Below are positions 47,400 to 57,660 of a DNA stretch of 64,000 nucleotides, piece after piece. The position numbers and the translations under genes are program-made. This DNA comes from Isoperla grammatica (Eukaryota; Arthropoda; Insecta; Plecoptera; Perlodidae). Where the stretch lies: contig CAMDTW010000537.1 in NCBI GenBank assembly GCA_945910005.1, positions 39,201-103,200 of the forward strand. Direction: 5' to 3'. The notes under the pieces were generated by a model. That model was not told the DNA's origin. It saw only the letters and a list, made by a program, of their open reading frames with translations, and did not search any database. Within the stretch, counting starts at the first letter, position 1. Each line of letters begins with the position of its first letter.

Positions 47400-48515
47400 T
47401 AGTGCTATATTTATCTTTTGAGTGTACCACAAACTATCCCAAGTCCGAAGTGTATAATGCACTTTGTAAGTTAAAGTTCTTTCATATTTAAAAGGCCCAC
47501 AGAAATTGTTTTATAGTTTGTTTTCAATTATGATTTCGTTGATAATTTAAATGAGGATCCAAATGTTCATAATTGAAGGAAACAAGAGATAGCATTGCAT
47601 TTGCTGGTAACTACTATTAAACAGTATTTCAACAATCACATTTTGCAAACTAGACGTTTAAATCTAAAGAGCCGTTGAGGTGGCTGCGCTAGCTCCGAGG
47701 TCTTTTGGCCCTGAAGCTGCTTTCATGCGCGGAAGATGAATGGGGGATACTTGGCACACCATAAAAACCTCCCGTAGTGTGTTGCAGAGAAGCAGCGGGT
47801 TTCATCTCGACCGTCGTGGAACCCACGTCGGGTACAAACAATGCTGGGTGGGGGTATATGTGATCGCACGTATCATGTTACAATTATTAATTACATTACT
47901 CACAAGAGAGTTGTTGTTTTAAATGTACCGATTCATATACAATACACAATACTGATACAATAAGTATCTCGTGAAAAGTTACAATTAGGCATTTTTTCTT
48001 ATACTAGTAAATATAATTTAAAGCTATATTCACTTGTTTAGAAGATAAATTTGAGGTTATAAAATGGTAATGATTTGTAAACTAAATTAAACGGTGTTCA
48101 TTCATAATTGACTTATCACAAGGGTGGTATAGTTTTCTTCAAGATAAGTAGAATATGACTGATAGATTTAACGGAATAATGTAAAACACACACAATACCA
48201 GTAACTTTAGTAAAAGTTTATATTTGTTTTTCCAAAGTCTGAAGAATCTTTATTCTCACTCTTAGGTTTAAAGTGGGTTTGAATTTAAATTTAATAATTT
48301 CCTAGTATTCTAATTTAATAAAATCTAGTTTAATAATTTAATAATTTTACTTCATATACAAAAATTTTCGAACTTTTGAGAATTTAATTAAAAAACTATC
48401 CTATTCAAAAATGGGAAAATATTGCAATTTTCCTTTGGTACTATATAATTAAATTTCCACAAACAAAATTAAAAATTATTTCAATGGATCAAAATCGTAT
48501 ATGGATAGCGATTGA
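47400..48515. other. AT-rich sequence, nothing recognised
   Basis: No gene identified. A more GC-balanced patch at 47675-47870 has no recognisable tRNA-like A/B boxes or coding motif. Confidence 0.3.
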
Positions 48516-48523
48516 CGTCCAGT

Positions 48524-48783
48524 CAGGGGCGTCGGAACCGGGGGGGAAGGGGGATCAGTCGACCCCCCTGTGCTTGCACAGGGGGGGCGAGAGTATCATC
48601 TCGCCCCCCCTGAAAAAATGGCCAATATGAATTAAATGCATTTTAGAGTACAGTCTCCGCTTATTCCTTCAAGCGATTTCAGAGGCTGGCTGCATGGTAA
48701 CTTACGGATTTTTTTCTTACAAAATGTTGCAAAGTCAGCTGGAAAGTTCGCCCCCCTGGAAAAATAGACTTCCGACGCCCCTG
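48524..48783. mobile_element. hAT MITE, 260 bp, perfect 8-bp TSD
   Basis: Termini CAGGGGCGTCGGAA and its exact complement; CGTCCAGT is duplicated on both sides (48516-48523 and 48784-48791). The CAGGG terminus plus 8-bp duplication is the hAT signature. Subterminal G/C-rich palindromes (CCCCCCTGTG / CACAGGGGGG at 48563-48588) are present. No transposase. Confidence 0.95.
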
Positions 48784-48953
48784 CGTCCAGTATAATATTA
48801 TATAACCCACATGGCGTGAGTAATCTCGGCCAACTCTGAGCCATGGCATATCAGTACAATGGCACTATTGTTGTGTCGTCTTATATCGAGAGCTCCCTTG
48901 TTGACCCAGTTAACTGATGTCTTCATAAACGACACGTTTGTTTCTGTTCACAA

Positions 48954-49925
48954 CAAGTGGCGGCTCGTGGAGTTTGAAATTGGGAGGGCACAAATCAATT
49001 AACATAAAAAATAGCCACAATTTAGATTTCGTTTCATTCAGAAAATAATAGCACATGCAACCTTACCAGATATTTTAAATGCCTGTATATTAGTTCCACT
49101 CAAGCGAATTCCCCTATTACTCGCTTGTTTAATTCGGGAATACAGTTGATCATATTCTTCTCGAGAGAGAGAGCAAAGCCAGTGCAGTCAACCTTTCTGA
49201 TTCCACTGTATTTCCGAGAATTGTTTTTATTCGGTGTAATGTAGAAAAACACCTCTCACCCTCTACCGTTGTCATTGCATATTTGACTAATGCAGCAGCC
49301 TGGTCTCGGAGGGCCCAGTTGATCTTCATAGGTTTAATGTTTGTGTTTTAAGTATCTTACCTAGTTTCTTTTCTCTGTTCTTTTGGCTACACACAATTAG
49401 GCTACACAACGCCACGCAAATCACCACTATGCATTTTATCTTACCCAATTCATTTTCTCTGTTTTTTTATGGCTAGGCCTAAACACTTTCACAACACAAC
49501 GCCACGCGTACCACCACAGAGAAAAAAACCAATTAAAACTAGCATTCACACAGAGCCTGTGACTAGCTTTGACTTCCAAGACTGGAAACTTGACCTAATT
49601 ATTTCTTGCGGAAACACTTTCTGCGCATGGACAGGTGTCCGAGACATGACAAAGAAGTACAGAACACCAGCGCAAGATCCGTGGTCCACGACACAGTGCA
49701 CACGCTCAAGAACCCTAAGGTGCGACCGCGGCAAGGCGGTGGTGTCTCCTACCGCGACTTATTCGTCGAATACCTTGTTTTGTCCATGACAACCACCAAT
49801 CAAAATCCTTGAAATCCTCACCGCGCGTTTTAAACGTCAATTTAAACGTGAATATTGCAATTTTTGCTTGGGTGATTAAGAGGGGGGTCACGTGACCATG
49901 TGACCTTATGCACGAGCCGCCACTG
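48954..49925 (-). mobile_element. Decayed hAT transposon, internally deleted
   Basis: 972 bp with ends AGTGGCGGCTCGTG at the left and its complement CACGAGCCGCCACT at the right, the same TIR class as the hAT at 60376. The minus strand encodes a relic of the hAT dimerisation domain. Two imperfect copies of a roughly 110-bp segment (TCTTACC...AACGCCACGC...CACCAC, near 49360 and 49440) lie in the middle. No clear 8-bp duplication remains. Confidence 0.75.
49100..49329 (-). pseudogene. hAT transposase C-terminal dimerisation domain, frameshifted
   Basis: Reading from 49329, the minus strand encodes MTTVEGERCFSTLHRIKTIL followed by RLTALALLSL. This is the conserved ERxFSxLxxIK...RLxxLALLSI core of the hAT dimerisation domain, of the ZMYM1/THAP-like hAT type. 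In a (GA)n run at about 49162-49173 two extra bases shift the frame; the other frame continues with LEKNMI and terminates at 49100. A stop lies just upstream of 49329. Only the extreme C-terminus is left, so no active transposase is made. It shows the element descended from an autonomous hAT. Confidence 0.82.
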
Positions 49926-50532
49926 TAAACTAAAGTGTGTTTTATTTTCACTTCTCTTGAATTGAATACATACTTGCATTTCAGCTAATCATCTCATCTT
50001 TATTTCAACAGCTAAACACATACCGAACGAAATAATTATAGATGCATTGGAGAACTTTATTGATTTTTAAAACGAGATTTCTGAAAATATAATTTTATGA
50101 GGGTTCTTACAATCTAATTGACCTTGGTTTAATTTTTGTCAAGTTATTTGTATCGATAAGTTTGTTGATCCCTCTGTAGGAGTAATATTTTTCTGAATTT
50201 ATCTTCACCTGAATCAGATCGAACAATTACAATATAAATCACGTTTGGAATGTTCACGTAAGACAGATATCCGTATTTATGCTACTGCTAGTTACAAGAT
50301 CCCATGAGAATAAAAAAGACAAATCAGTGTTGTCAAATGTATATTTACTCATTCTGCTTACTTATAGTAAGTGGCTGGACTACATTTCTCTATATTGACC
50401 TTTCTACACTTCAATTTACACATTTACTTCAAAACACACAAATCTACAAATTGTAGTTGGATTGTAACACGTGGTTTAATTAACAGGTGTTTTTTTATCA
50501 TTTCCACTAAAGTCGTCCGGAACCAATTCTAG
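49926..50532. other. AT-rich sequence, nothing recognised
   Basis: About 600 bp with no supported feature. Confidence 0.3.
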
Positions 50533-50536
50533 AGAT

Positions 50537-51498
50537 GCTTTCGTCATAGACGAGTAGAGCGTGGCCAACCAGCGAGCCCCAGTTTCAGATACCGATCGCT
50601 ATTGGCCACGAGTCACTCACCCATGACGAAGCATCTGTAAGATTGTTCGTCATAGACGAGTAGAGCGTGGCCAACCAGCGAGCCCCAGTTTCAGATACCG
50701 ATCGCTATTGGCCACGAGTCACTCACCCATGACGAAGCATCTGTAAGATTGTTCGTCATAGACGAGTAGAGCGTGGCCAACCAGCGAGCCCCAGTTTCAG
50801 ATACCGATCGCTATTGGCCACGAGTCACTCACCCATGACGAAGCATCTGTAAGATTGTTCGTCATAGGTGAGTAGAGCGTGGCCAACCAGCGAGCCCCAG
50901 TTTCAAATACTGATCGCTATTGGCCACGAGTCACTCACCTATGACGAAGCATCTGTAAGATTGTTCGTCATAGGTGAGTAGAGCGTGGCCAACCAGCGAG
51001 CCCCAGTTTCAAATACTGATCGCTGATTGGCCACGAGTCACTCACCTATGACGAAGCATCTGTAAGATTGTTCGTCATAGACGAGTAGAGCGTGGCCAAC
51101 CAGCGAGCCCCAGTTTCAGATACCGATCGCTATTGGCCACGAGTCACTCACCCATGACGAAGCATCTGTAAGATTGTTCGTCATAGGTGAGTAGAGCGTG
51201 GCCAACCAGCGAGCCCCAGTTTCAAATACTGATCGCTATTGGCCACGAGTCACTCACCCATGACGAAGCATCTGTAAGATTGTTCGTCATAGGTGAGTAG
51301 AGCGTGGCCAACCAGCGAGCCCCAGTTTCAAATACTGATCGCTATTGGCCACGAGTCACTCACCTATGACGAAGCATCTGTAAGATTGTTCGTCATAGGT
51401 GAGTAGAGCGTGGCCAACCAGCGAGCCCCAGTTTCAAATACTGATCGCTATTGGCCACGAGTCACTCACCTATGACGAAGCATCTGTAAGATTGTTCG
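50537..51498. repeat. 106-bp tandem repeat of palindromic units, 9 copies
   Basis: Nine copies at 106-bp spacing (one is 107). Each unit is itself an inverted repeat. CGTCATAGGTGAGT and CGTGGCCAA on the left pair with TTGGCCACG and ACTCACCTATGACG on the right, around an unpaired loop of about 32 bases. Two arm variants exist: AGACGAG on the left usually accompanies CACCCATG on the right, and AGGTGAG usually accompanies CACCTATG. It looks like a small palindromic MITE amplified in tandem. Confidence 0.93.
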
Positions 51499-51506
51499 GG
51501 GATCAT

Positions 51507-51658
51507 TAGGTTGGAATTCATAGTCGGCCCCTACACCTAGGGGCGCCCATTGTTACCAAGGTAACAATTGTTTGCATGTTATTTCCCATAAACAAAACAA
51601 ATCCATAGCAACAATGGGCGCCCCTAGGTGTAGGGGCCGACTATGAATTTCAACCTTA
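51507..51658. mobile_element. Foldback MITE with 47-bp arms
   Basis: Left arm 51508-51554 and right arm 51610-51656 are complementary with a single mismatch (core GGGGCGCCCATTGTT) around a 55-bp spacer. TA occurs at both outer edges. Located directly after the 106-bp array. Confidence 0.88.
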
Positions 51659-51726
51659 GTCTTGGTGGATGATGCTGGCAAGACAGATCAGCCTGCACTA
51701 AGTTGTTTGGAATATCTTTGTTACAG

Positions 51727-51849
51727 ACGAGCACGGCAACGTCACCCAAGGTCTACTGGATTTACTCCTAGCGGAGTAACTACAAGCGATCTAGTGGACC
51801 TTGACGTCACCATAAGCGTGCTGACACTAGCGCCCATGGCGCTATGCTG
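51727..51849 (+). pseudogene. Broken duplicate of the Ig-domain exon
   Basis: After the same intronic phrase (TCTTTGTTACAG, ending at 51726) the sequence matches the start of the exon at 52233: ACGAGCACGGCAACGTCACC versus ACAAGCCCAGACGGCAACGTCACC. A 57-bp element plus 8-bp target duplication then interrupts it. It resumes as AAGCGTGCTGACACTAGCGC and ends at CCCATGGCG, where similarity stops. The 65-bp gain shifts the frame and the donor side is missing, so it cannot be a functional exon. Confidence 0.82.
51747..51803. mobile_element. 57-bp palindromic mini-element with 8-bp TSD
   Basis: Ends CAAGGTCTACTGGAT and the complement of CAAGGTCCACTAGAT; flanked by ACGTCACC on both sides (51739-51746 and 51804-51811). 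The intact exon copy has this octamer once, so the empty site is visible within the window. Terminal sequence matches the larger foldback at 52006. Confidence 0.9.
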
Positions 51850-51852
51850 TAC

Positions 51853-51994
51853 GCTATATGGCTGTGTGTATGATGCTATATGGCTGTGTGTATGATGCTA
51901 TATGGCTGTGTGTATGATGCTATATGGCTGTGTGTATGATGCTATATGGCTGTGTGTATGATGCTATATGGCTGTGTGTATGATGCTATATGGC
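51853..51994. repeat. 22-bp tandem repeat, about 6.4 copies
   Basis: GCTATATGGCTGTGTGTATG plus AT repeated with almost no variation, starting just after the truncated exon copy. Confidence 0.95.
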
Positions 51995-52005
51995 TACGGC
52001 AGGAC

Positions 52006-52188
52006 CAAGATCTACTTGATCTCTGCTTAGCGGAGGCTCGTGGAACTCCCAAGTTATCACTTCATTTGTTTTCTTTCACATTTCTCTCATTTGAATAACA
52101 TGTGATTTTTAACATTGTGGAACGGACTGCGACGACCTAACTTCGGAGTTCGACGAGCCTCCGCTCGGCGGAGATCAAGTAGACCTTG
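52006..52188. mobile_element. Foldback MITE, 183 bp, about 50-bp arms
   Basis: Left arm 52006-52054 (CAAGATCTACTTGATCTC...) and right arm 52139-52188 (...GAGATCAAGTAGACCTTG) are complementary with a few mismatches. Same terminal family as the 57-bp element. No exact flanking duplication seen. Confidence 0.85.
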
Positions 52189-52232
52189 CGACAGAACTAT
52201 CTCCTCGTTCAATTGGAATGTCTTTGTTACAG

Positions 52233-52377
52233 ACAAGCCCAGACGGCAACGTCACCACAAGCGTGCTGACACTAGCGCCCATGGCGGAGGATTCCGGCAA
52301 GACTCTCTCCTGTAGGGCCGTAAACCCGCACATCCCAGGCAGCGAGCTACACGTCGCGTGGGCAATGGATGTACAAT
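52233..52377 (+). CDS. Exon encoding half an immunoglobulin domain (Sidestep-like)
   Basis: A 145-bp exon bounded by a pyrimidine-rich TCTTTGTTACAG acceptor (ending 52232) and a GTGAGT donor (from 52378). Translation in frame with ACA at 52233 gives TSPDGNVTTSVLTLAPMAED then SGKTLSCRAVNPHIPGSELH and a W-x3-DVQ end. The SVLTL-P-x-EDxGKxLxCRAxNPxIPGS pattern is the second half of an Ig domain as found in arthropod Sidestep-family cell-surface receptors. There the proteins bind Beaten-path partners in axon guidance and synapse formation. The C of LSCRA is the second disulphide cysteine. Neighbouring exons are not visible in the window, so introns must be long. Alternative: another Ig-superfamily receptor. 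Confidence 0.72.
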
Positions 52378-52775
52378 GTGAGTCATTACCTCGATGTTCG
52401 ACATTTCACCCTTCACAATAAAGTCACTTTGTTTTATATCCCGTCATAAATAAGGAAACCATGCCTTCTCCTACTTTGGAAACTCCCATTACAACTTCCG
52501 TTTGTTGCACGTTTTAGGCCCCTATCATAGTCGACCCCTAGCTCAAAGGAAATCCATGGTTGCCACCTATAGCATATTACTTTTCCATGTAACAACTAAG
52601 TACCTGGAACCATAGTGCAGGCAAGAAATGGGCCTTAGCGTTTATTCCCTTGACGTTAAATTTGTTTTATGGTGTAACATTAGCCATAGTTCCAATGAAG
52701 TCTGGGTTCGTAGGCTGTATTTCATTTAAACACAGCTATTATTCGAATGTTCCTTAACTATAAAATGTGTATTCC
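52378..52775. other. Presumed intron following the Ig exon
   Basis: No further exon recognised. If the exon is used, everything from 52378 to the right edge may be intronic. Confidence 0.4.
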
Positions 52776-52783
52776 ATTACAAT

Positions 52784-53111
52784 CAGGGGTTAATTTGAGC
52801 CGGAACGCACCGGAACGCAGCTCCGATTCCTTTTCCAAAACCAGAACGCGCGTTCCGGTATTATTTCGTAACGTAAGTTACTCCTTAAAAACTCGTGAAT
52901 TAATTCGTATCTCTGAAAATTTCACAAATATTTTTTATTTATTGGTATGAATGCAAGTTATTCAAGTTTATGAATTACCCCTAGGTAGCCAGACCCAAAT
53001 ACATAGGCATTAACCTTCTGACTGTATAAATGTGAGCGGGGTTGGTGCCAAATTATATTTGACAAACAAAATATGCGTTCCGGTTCCTTTTCAATTACAA
53101 ATTAAGCCCTG
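52784..53111. mobile_element. hAT MITE, 328 bp, 8-bp TSD
   Basis: Left terminus CAGGGGTTAATTTGA and right terminus complementary to CAGGGCTTAATTTG. Flanks ATTACAAT (52776-52783) and ATTACAAC (53112-53119) form an 8-bp duplication with one change. The palindrome-like GGAACGC/GCGTTCC motif recurs internally. Non-coding. Confidence 0.92.
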
Positions 53112-55829
53112 ATTACAACCATTACATCACGCTAAAAGGTAAGCGGACAAAAATTGCACTTACTAAGTCGTTACTATGAGATAATATACAGGGTTGATGT
53201 TTAGTGTAATTTAGCAAGTCTCACACACAAACCAGATACACATAGTCAAGTGTATAGTAGCCGAACAGGTACAGTACACATGTACTGCTTGGCCGTTACA
53301 CCACTTCATAGTACAAGTATATAGCAGGCGAACAGGTACAGTACACATGTACTGCTTGGCCGTTATACCACTTCATAGTACAAGTGTATAGCAGGCGAAC
53401 AGGTACAGTACACATGTACTGCTTGGCCGTTATACCACATCATAGTACAAGTGTATAGCAGGCGAACAGGTACAGTACACATGTACTGCTTGGCCGTTAT
53501 ACCACATCATAGTACAAGTGTATAGCAGGCGAACAGGTACAGTACACATGTACTGCTTGGCCGTTATACCACATCATAGTACAAGTGTATAGCAGGCGAA
53601 CAGGTACAGTACACATGTACTGCTTGGCCGTTATACCACATCATAGTACAAGTGTATAGCAGGCGAACAGGTACAGTACACATGTACTGATTGGCCGTTA
53701 TACCACTTCATAGTACAAGTATATAGCAGGCGAACAGGTACAGTACACATGTACTGCTTGGCCGTTATACCACATCATAGTACAAGTGTATAGCAGGCGA
53801 ACAGGTACAGTACACATGTACTGCTTGGCCGTTATACCACATCATAGTACAAGTGTATAGCAGGCGAACAGGTACAGTACACATGTACTGCTTGGCCGTT
53901 ATACCACATCATAGTACAAGTGTATAGCAGGCGAACAGGTACAGTACACATGTACTGCTTGGCCGTTATACCACATCATAGTACAAGTGTATAGCAGGCG
54001 AACAGGTACAGTACACATGTACTGCTTGGCCGTTATACCACTTCATTGTACAAGTGTATAGCAGGCGAACAGGTACAGTACACATGTACTGCTTGGCCGT
54101 TACATCACATCATAGTACAAGTATATAGCAAGCGAACAGGTACAGTACACATGTACTGCTTGGCCGTTATACCACTTCATAGTACAAGTGTATAGCAGGC
54201 GAACAGGTACAGTACACATGTACTGCTTGGCCGTTATACCACATCATAGTACAAGTGTATAGCAGGCGAACAGGTACAGTACACATGTACTGCTTGGCCG
54301 TTATACCACATCATAGTACAAGTGTATAGCAAGCGAACAGGTACAGTACACATGTACTGCTTGGCTGTTACACCACTTCATAGTACAAGTATATATAGTA
54401 GGCGAACAGGTACAGTACACATGTACTGCTTGGCCGTTATACCACTTCATAGTACAAGTGTAAAGCAGGCGAACAGGTACAGTACACATGTACTGATTGG
54501 CCGTTATACCACTTCATAGTACAAGTGTATAGCAGGCGAACAGGTACAGTACACATGTACTGCTTGGCCGTTATACCACATCATAGTACAAGTATATAGC
54601 AGGCGAACAGGTACAGTACACATGTACTGCTTGGCCGTTATACCACATCATAGTACAAGTGTATAGCAGGCGAACAGGTACAGTACACATGTACTGCTTG
54701 GCCGTTATACCACATCATAGTACAAGTATATAGCAGGCGAACAGGTACAGTACACATGTACTGCTTGGCCGTTACACCACTTCATAGTACAAGTGTATAG
54801 CAGGCGAACAGGTACAGTACACATGTACTGCTTGGCCGTTATACCACATCATAGTACAAGTATATAGCAGGCGAACAGGTACAGTACACATGTACTGCTT
54901 GGCCGTTATACCACATCATAGTACAAGTATATAGCAGGCGAACAGGTACAGTACACATGTACTGCTTGGCCGTTATACCACATCATAGTACAAGTATATA
55001 GCAGGCGAACAGGTACAGTACACATGTACTGCTTGGCCGTTATACCACATCATAGTACAAGTATATAGCAGGCGAACAGGTACAGTACACATGTACTGCT
55101 TGGCCGTTATACCACTTCATAGTACAAGTGTATAGCAGGCGAACAGGTACAGTACACATGTACTGCTTGGCCGTTATACCACATCATAGTACAAGTATAT
55201 AGCAGGCGAACAGGTACAGTACACATGTACTGCTTGGCCGTTACACCACTTCATAGTACAAGTGTATAGCAGGCGAACAGGTACAGTACACATGTACTGC
55301 TTGGCCGTTACACCACTTCATAGTACAAGTATATAGCAGGCGAACAGGTACAGTACACATGTACTGCTTGGCTGTTATACCACTTCATAGTACAAGTGTA
55401 AAGCAGGCGAACAGGTACAGTACACATGTACTGCTTGGCCGTTACACCACTTCATAGTACAAGTGTAAAGCAGGCGAACAGGTACAGTACACATGTACTG
55501 ATTGGCCGTTACATCACTTCATAGTACAAGTATATAGCAGGCGAACAGGTACAGTACACATGTACTGCTTGGCCGTTACACCACTTCATAGTACAAGTAT
55601 ATAGCAGGCGAACAGGTACAGTACACATGTACTGCTTGGCCGTTACATCACATCATAGTACAAGTGTATAGCAAGCGAACAGGTACAGTACACATGTACT
55701 GCTTGGCCGTTACACCACTTCATAGTACAAGTATATAGCAGGCGAACAGGTACAGTACACATGTACTGCTTGGATGTTATACCACTTCATAGTACAAGTG
55801 TATAGCAGGCGAACAGGTACAGTACACAT

Positions 55830-56520
55830 GTACTGCATGGCCGTTACACCACTTCATAGTACAAGTGTATAGCAGGCGAACAGGTACAGTACACATGTAC
55901 TGCTTGGCCGTTATACCACATCATAGTACAAGTGTATAGCAGGCGAACAGGTACAGTACACATGTACTGCATGGCCGTTACACCACTTCATAGTACAAGT
56001 GTATAGCAGGCGAACAGGTACAGTACACATGTACTGCTTGGCCGTTATACCACATCATAGTACAAGTGTATAGCAGGCGAACAGGTACAGTACACATGTA
56101 CTGCATGGCCGTTACACCACTTCATAGTACAAGTGTATAGCAGGCGAACAGGTACAGTACACATGTACTGCTTGGCCGTTATACCACATCATAGTACAAG
56201 TGTATAGCAGGCGAACAGGTACAGTACACATGTACTGCTTGGCCGTTACACCACTTCATAGTACAAGTATATAGCAGGCGAACAGGTACAGTACACATGT
56301 ACTGCTTGGCTGTTATACCACTTCATAGTACAAGTGTATAGCAGGCGAACAGGTACAGTACACATGTACTGCATGGCCGTTACACCACTTCATAGTACAA
56401 GTGTATAGCAGGCGAACAGGTACAGTACACATGTACTGCTTGGCCGTTATACCACATCATAGTACAAGTGTATAGCAGGCGAACAGGTACAGTACACATG
56501 TACTGCATGGCCGTTACACC
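55830..56520. repeat. Dimeric higher-order repeat (134 bp) in the 67-bp satellite
   Basis: The TGCATGG variant appears near 55835, 55969, 56103, 56371 and 56505, that is, at multiples of 134 bp, alternating with TGCTTGG units. Confidence 0.85.
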
Positions 56521-57199
56521 ACTTCATAGTACAAGTGTATAGCAGGCGAACAGGTACAGTACACATATACTGCTTGGCCGTTACACCACTTCATAGTACA
56601 AGTGTATAGCAGGCGAACAGGTACAGTACACATGTACTGCTTGGCCGTTACACCACTTCATAGTACAAGTATATAGCAGGCGAACAGGTACAGTACACAT
56701 GTACTGCTTGGCCGTTACATCACATCATAGTACAAGTGTATAGCAAGCGAACAGGTACAGTACACATGTACTGCTTGGCCGTTACACCACTTCATAGTAC
56801 AAGTGTAAAGCAGGCGAACAGGTACAGTACACATGTACTGCTTGGCCGTTACACCACTTCCAAGTACAAGTGTAAAGCAGGCGAACAGGTACAGTACACA
56901 TGTACTGATTGGCCGTTACATCACTTCATAGTACAAGTATATAGCAGGCGAACAGGTACAGTACACATGTACTGCTTGGCCGTTACACCACTTCATAGTA
57001 CAAGTGTAAAGCAGGCGAACAGGTACAGTACACATGTACTGATTGGCCGTTACATCACTTCATAGTACAAGTATATAGCAGGCGAACAGGTACAGTACAC
57101 ATGTACTGCTTGGCCGTTACACCACTTCATAGTACAAGTGTATAGCAGGCGAACAGGTACAGTACACATGTACTGCTTGGCCGTTACACCACTTCATAG

Positions 57200-57660
57200 T
57201 ACAAGTGTAAAGCAGGCGAACAGGTACAGTACACATGTACTGCTTGGCCGTTATACCACTTCATAGTACAAGTGTAAAGCAGGCGAACAGGTACAGTACA
57301 CATGTAGGCTACTGTTTGGCCGTTATACCACTTCATTGTACAAGTATATAGCAGGCGAACAGGTACAGTACACATGTACTGCTTGGCCGTTACACCACTT
57401 CATAGTACAAGTATATAGCAGGCGAACAGGTACAGTACACATGTACTGCTTGGCCGTTATACCACTTCATAGTACAAGTGTATAGCAGGCGAACAGGTAC
57501 AGTACACATGTACTGCTTGGCCGTTACACCACTTCATAGTACAAGTGTAAAGCAGGCGAACAGGTACAGTACACATGTAGGCTACTGTTTGGCCGTTATA
57601 CCACTTCATTGTACAAGTATATAGCAGGCGAACAGGTACAGTACACATGTACTGCTTGGC
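57200..57660. repeat. Duplicated four-unit block marked by GGCTA insertion
   Basis: A rare five-base insertion (TGTAGGCTACTG) occurs near 57305 and 57578, 273 bp apart, which equals four 67-bp units plus five bases. It marks a recent block duplication. Confidence 0.85.

Noticed and set aside
47675..47870. Possible SINE or small RNA gene
   Set aside because: The sequence is GC-richer than its surroundings but no Pol III promoter boxes, tail or target duplication could be identified.
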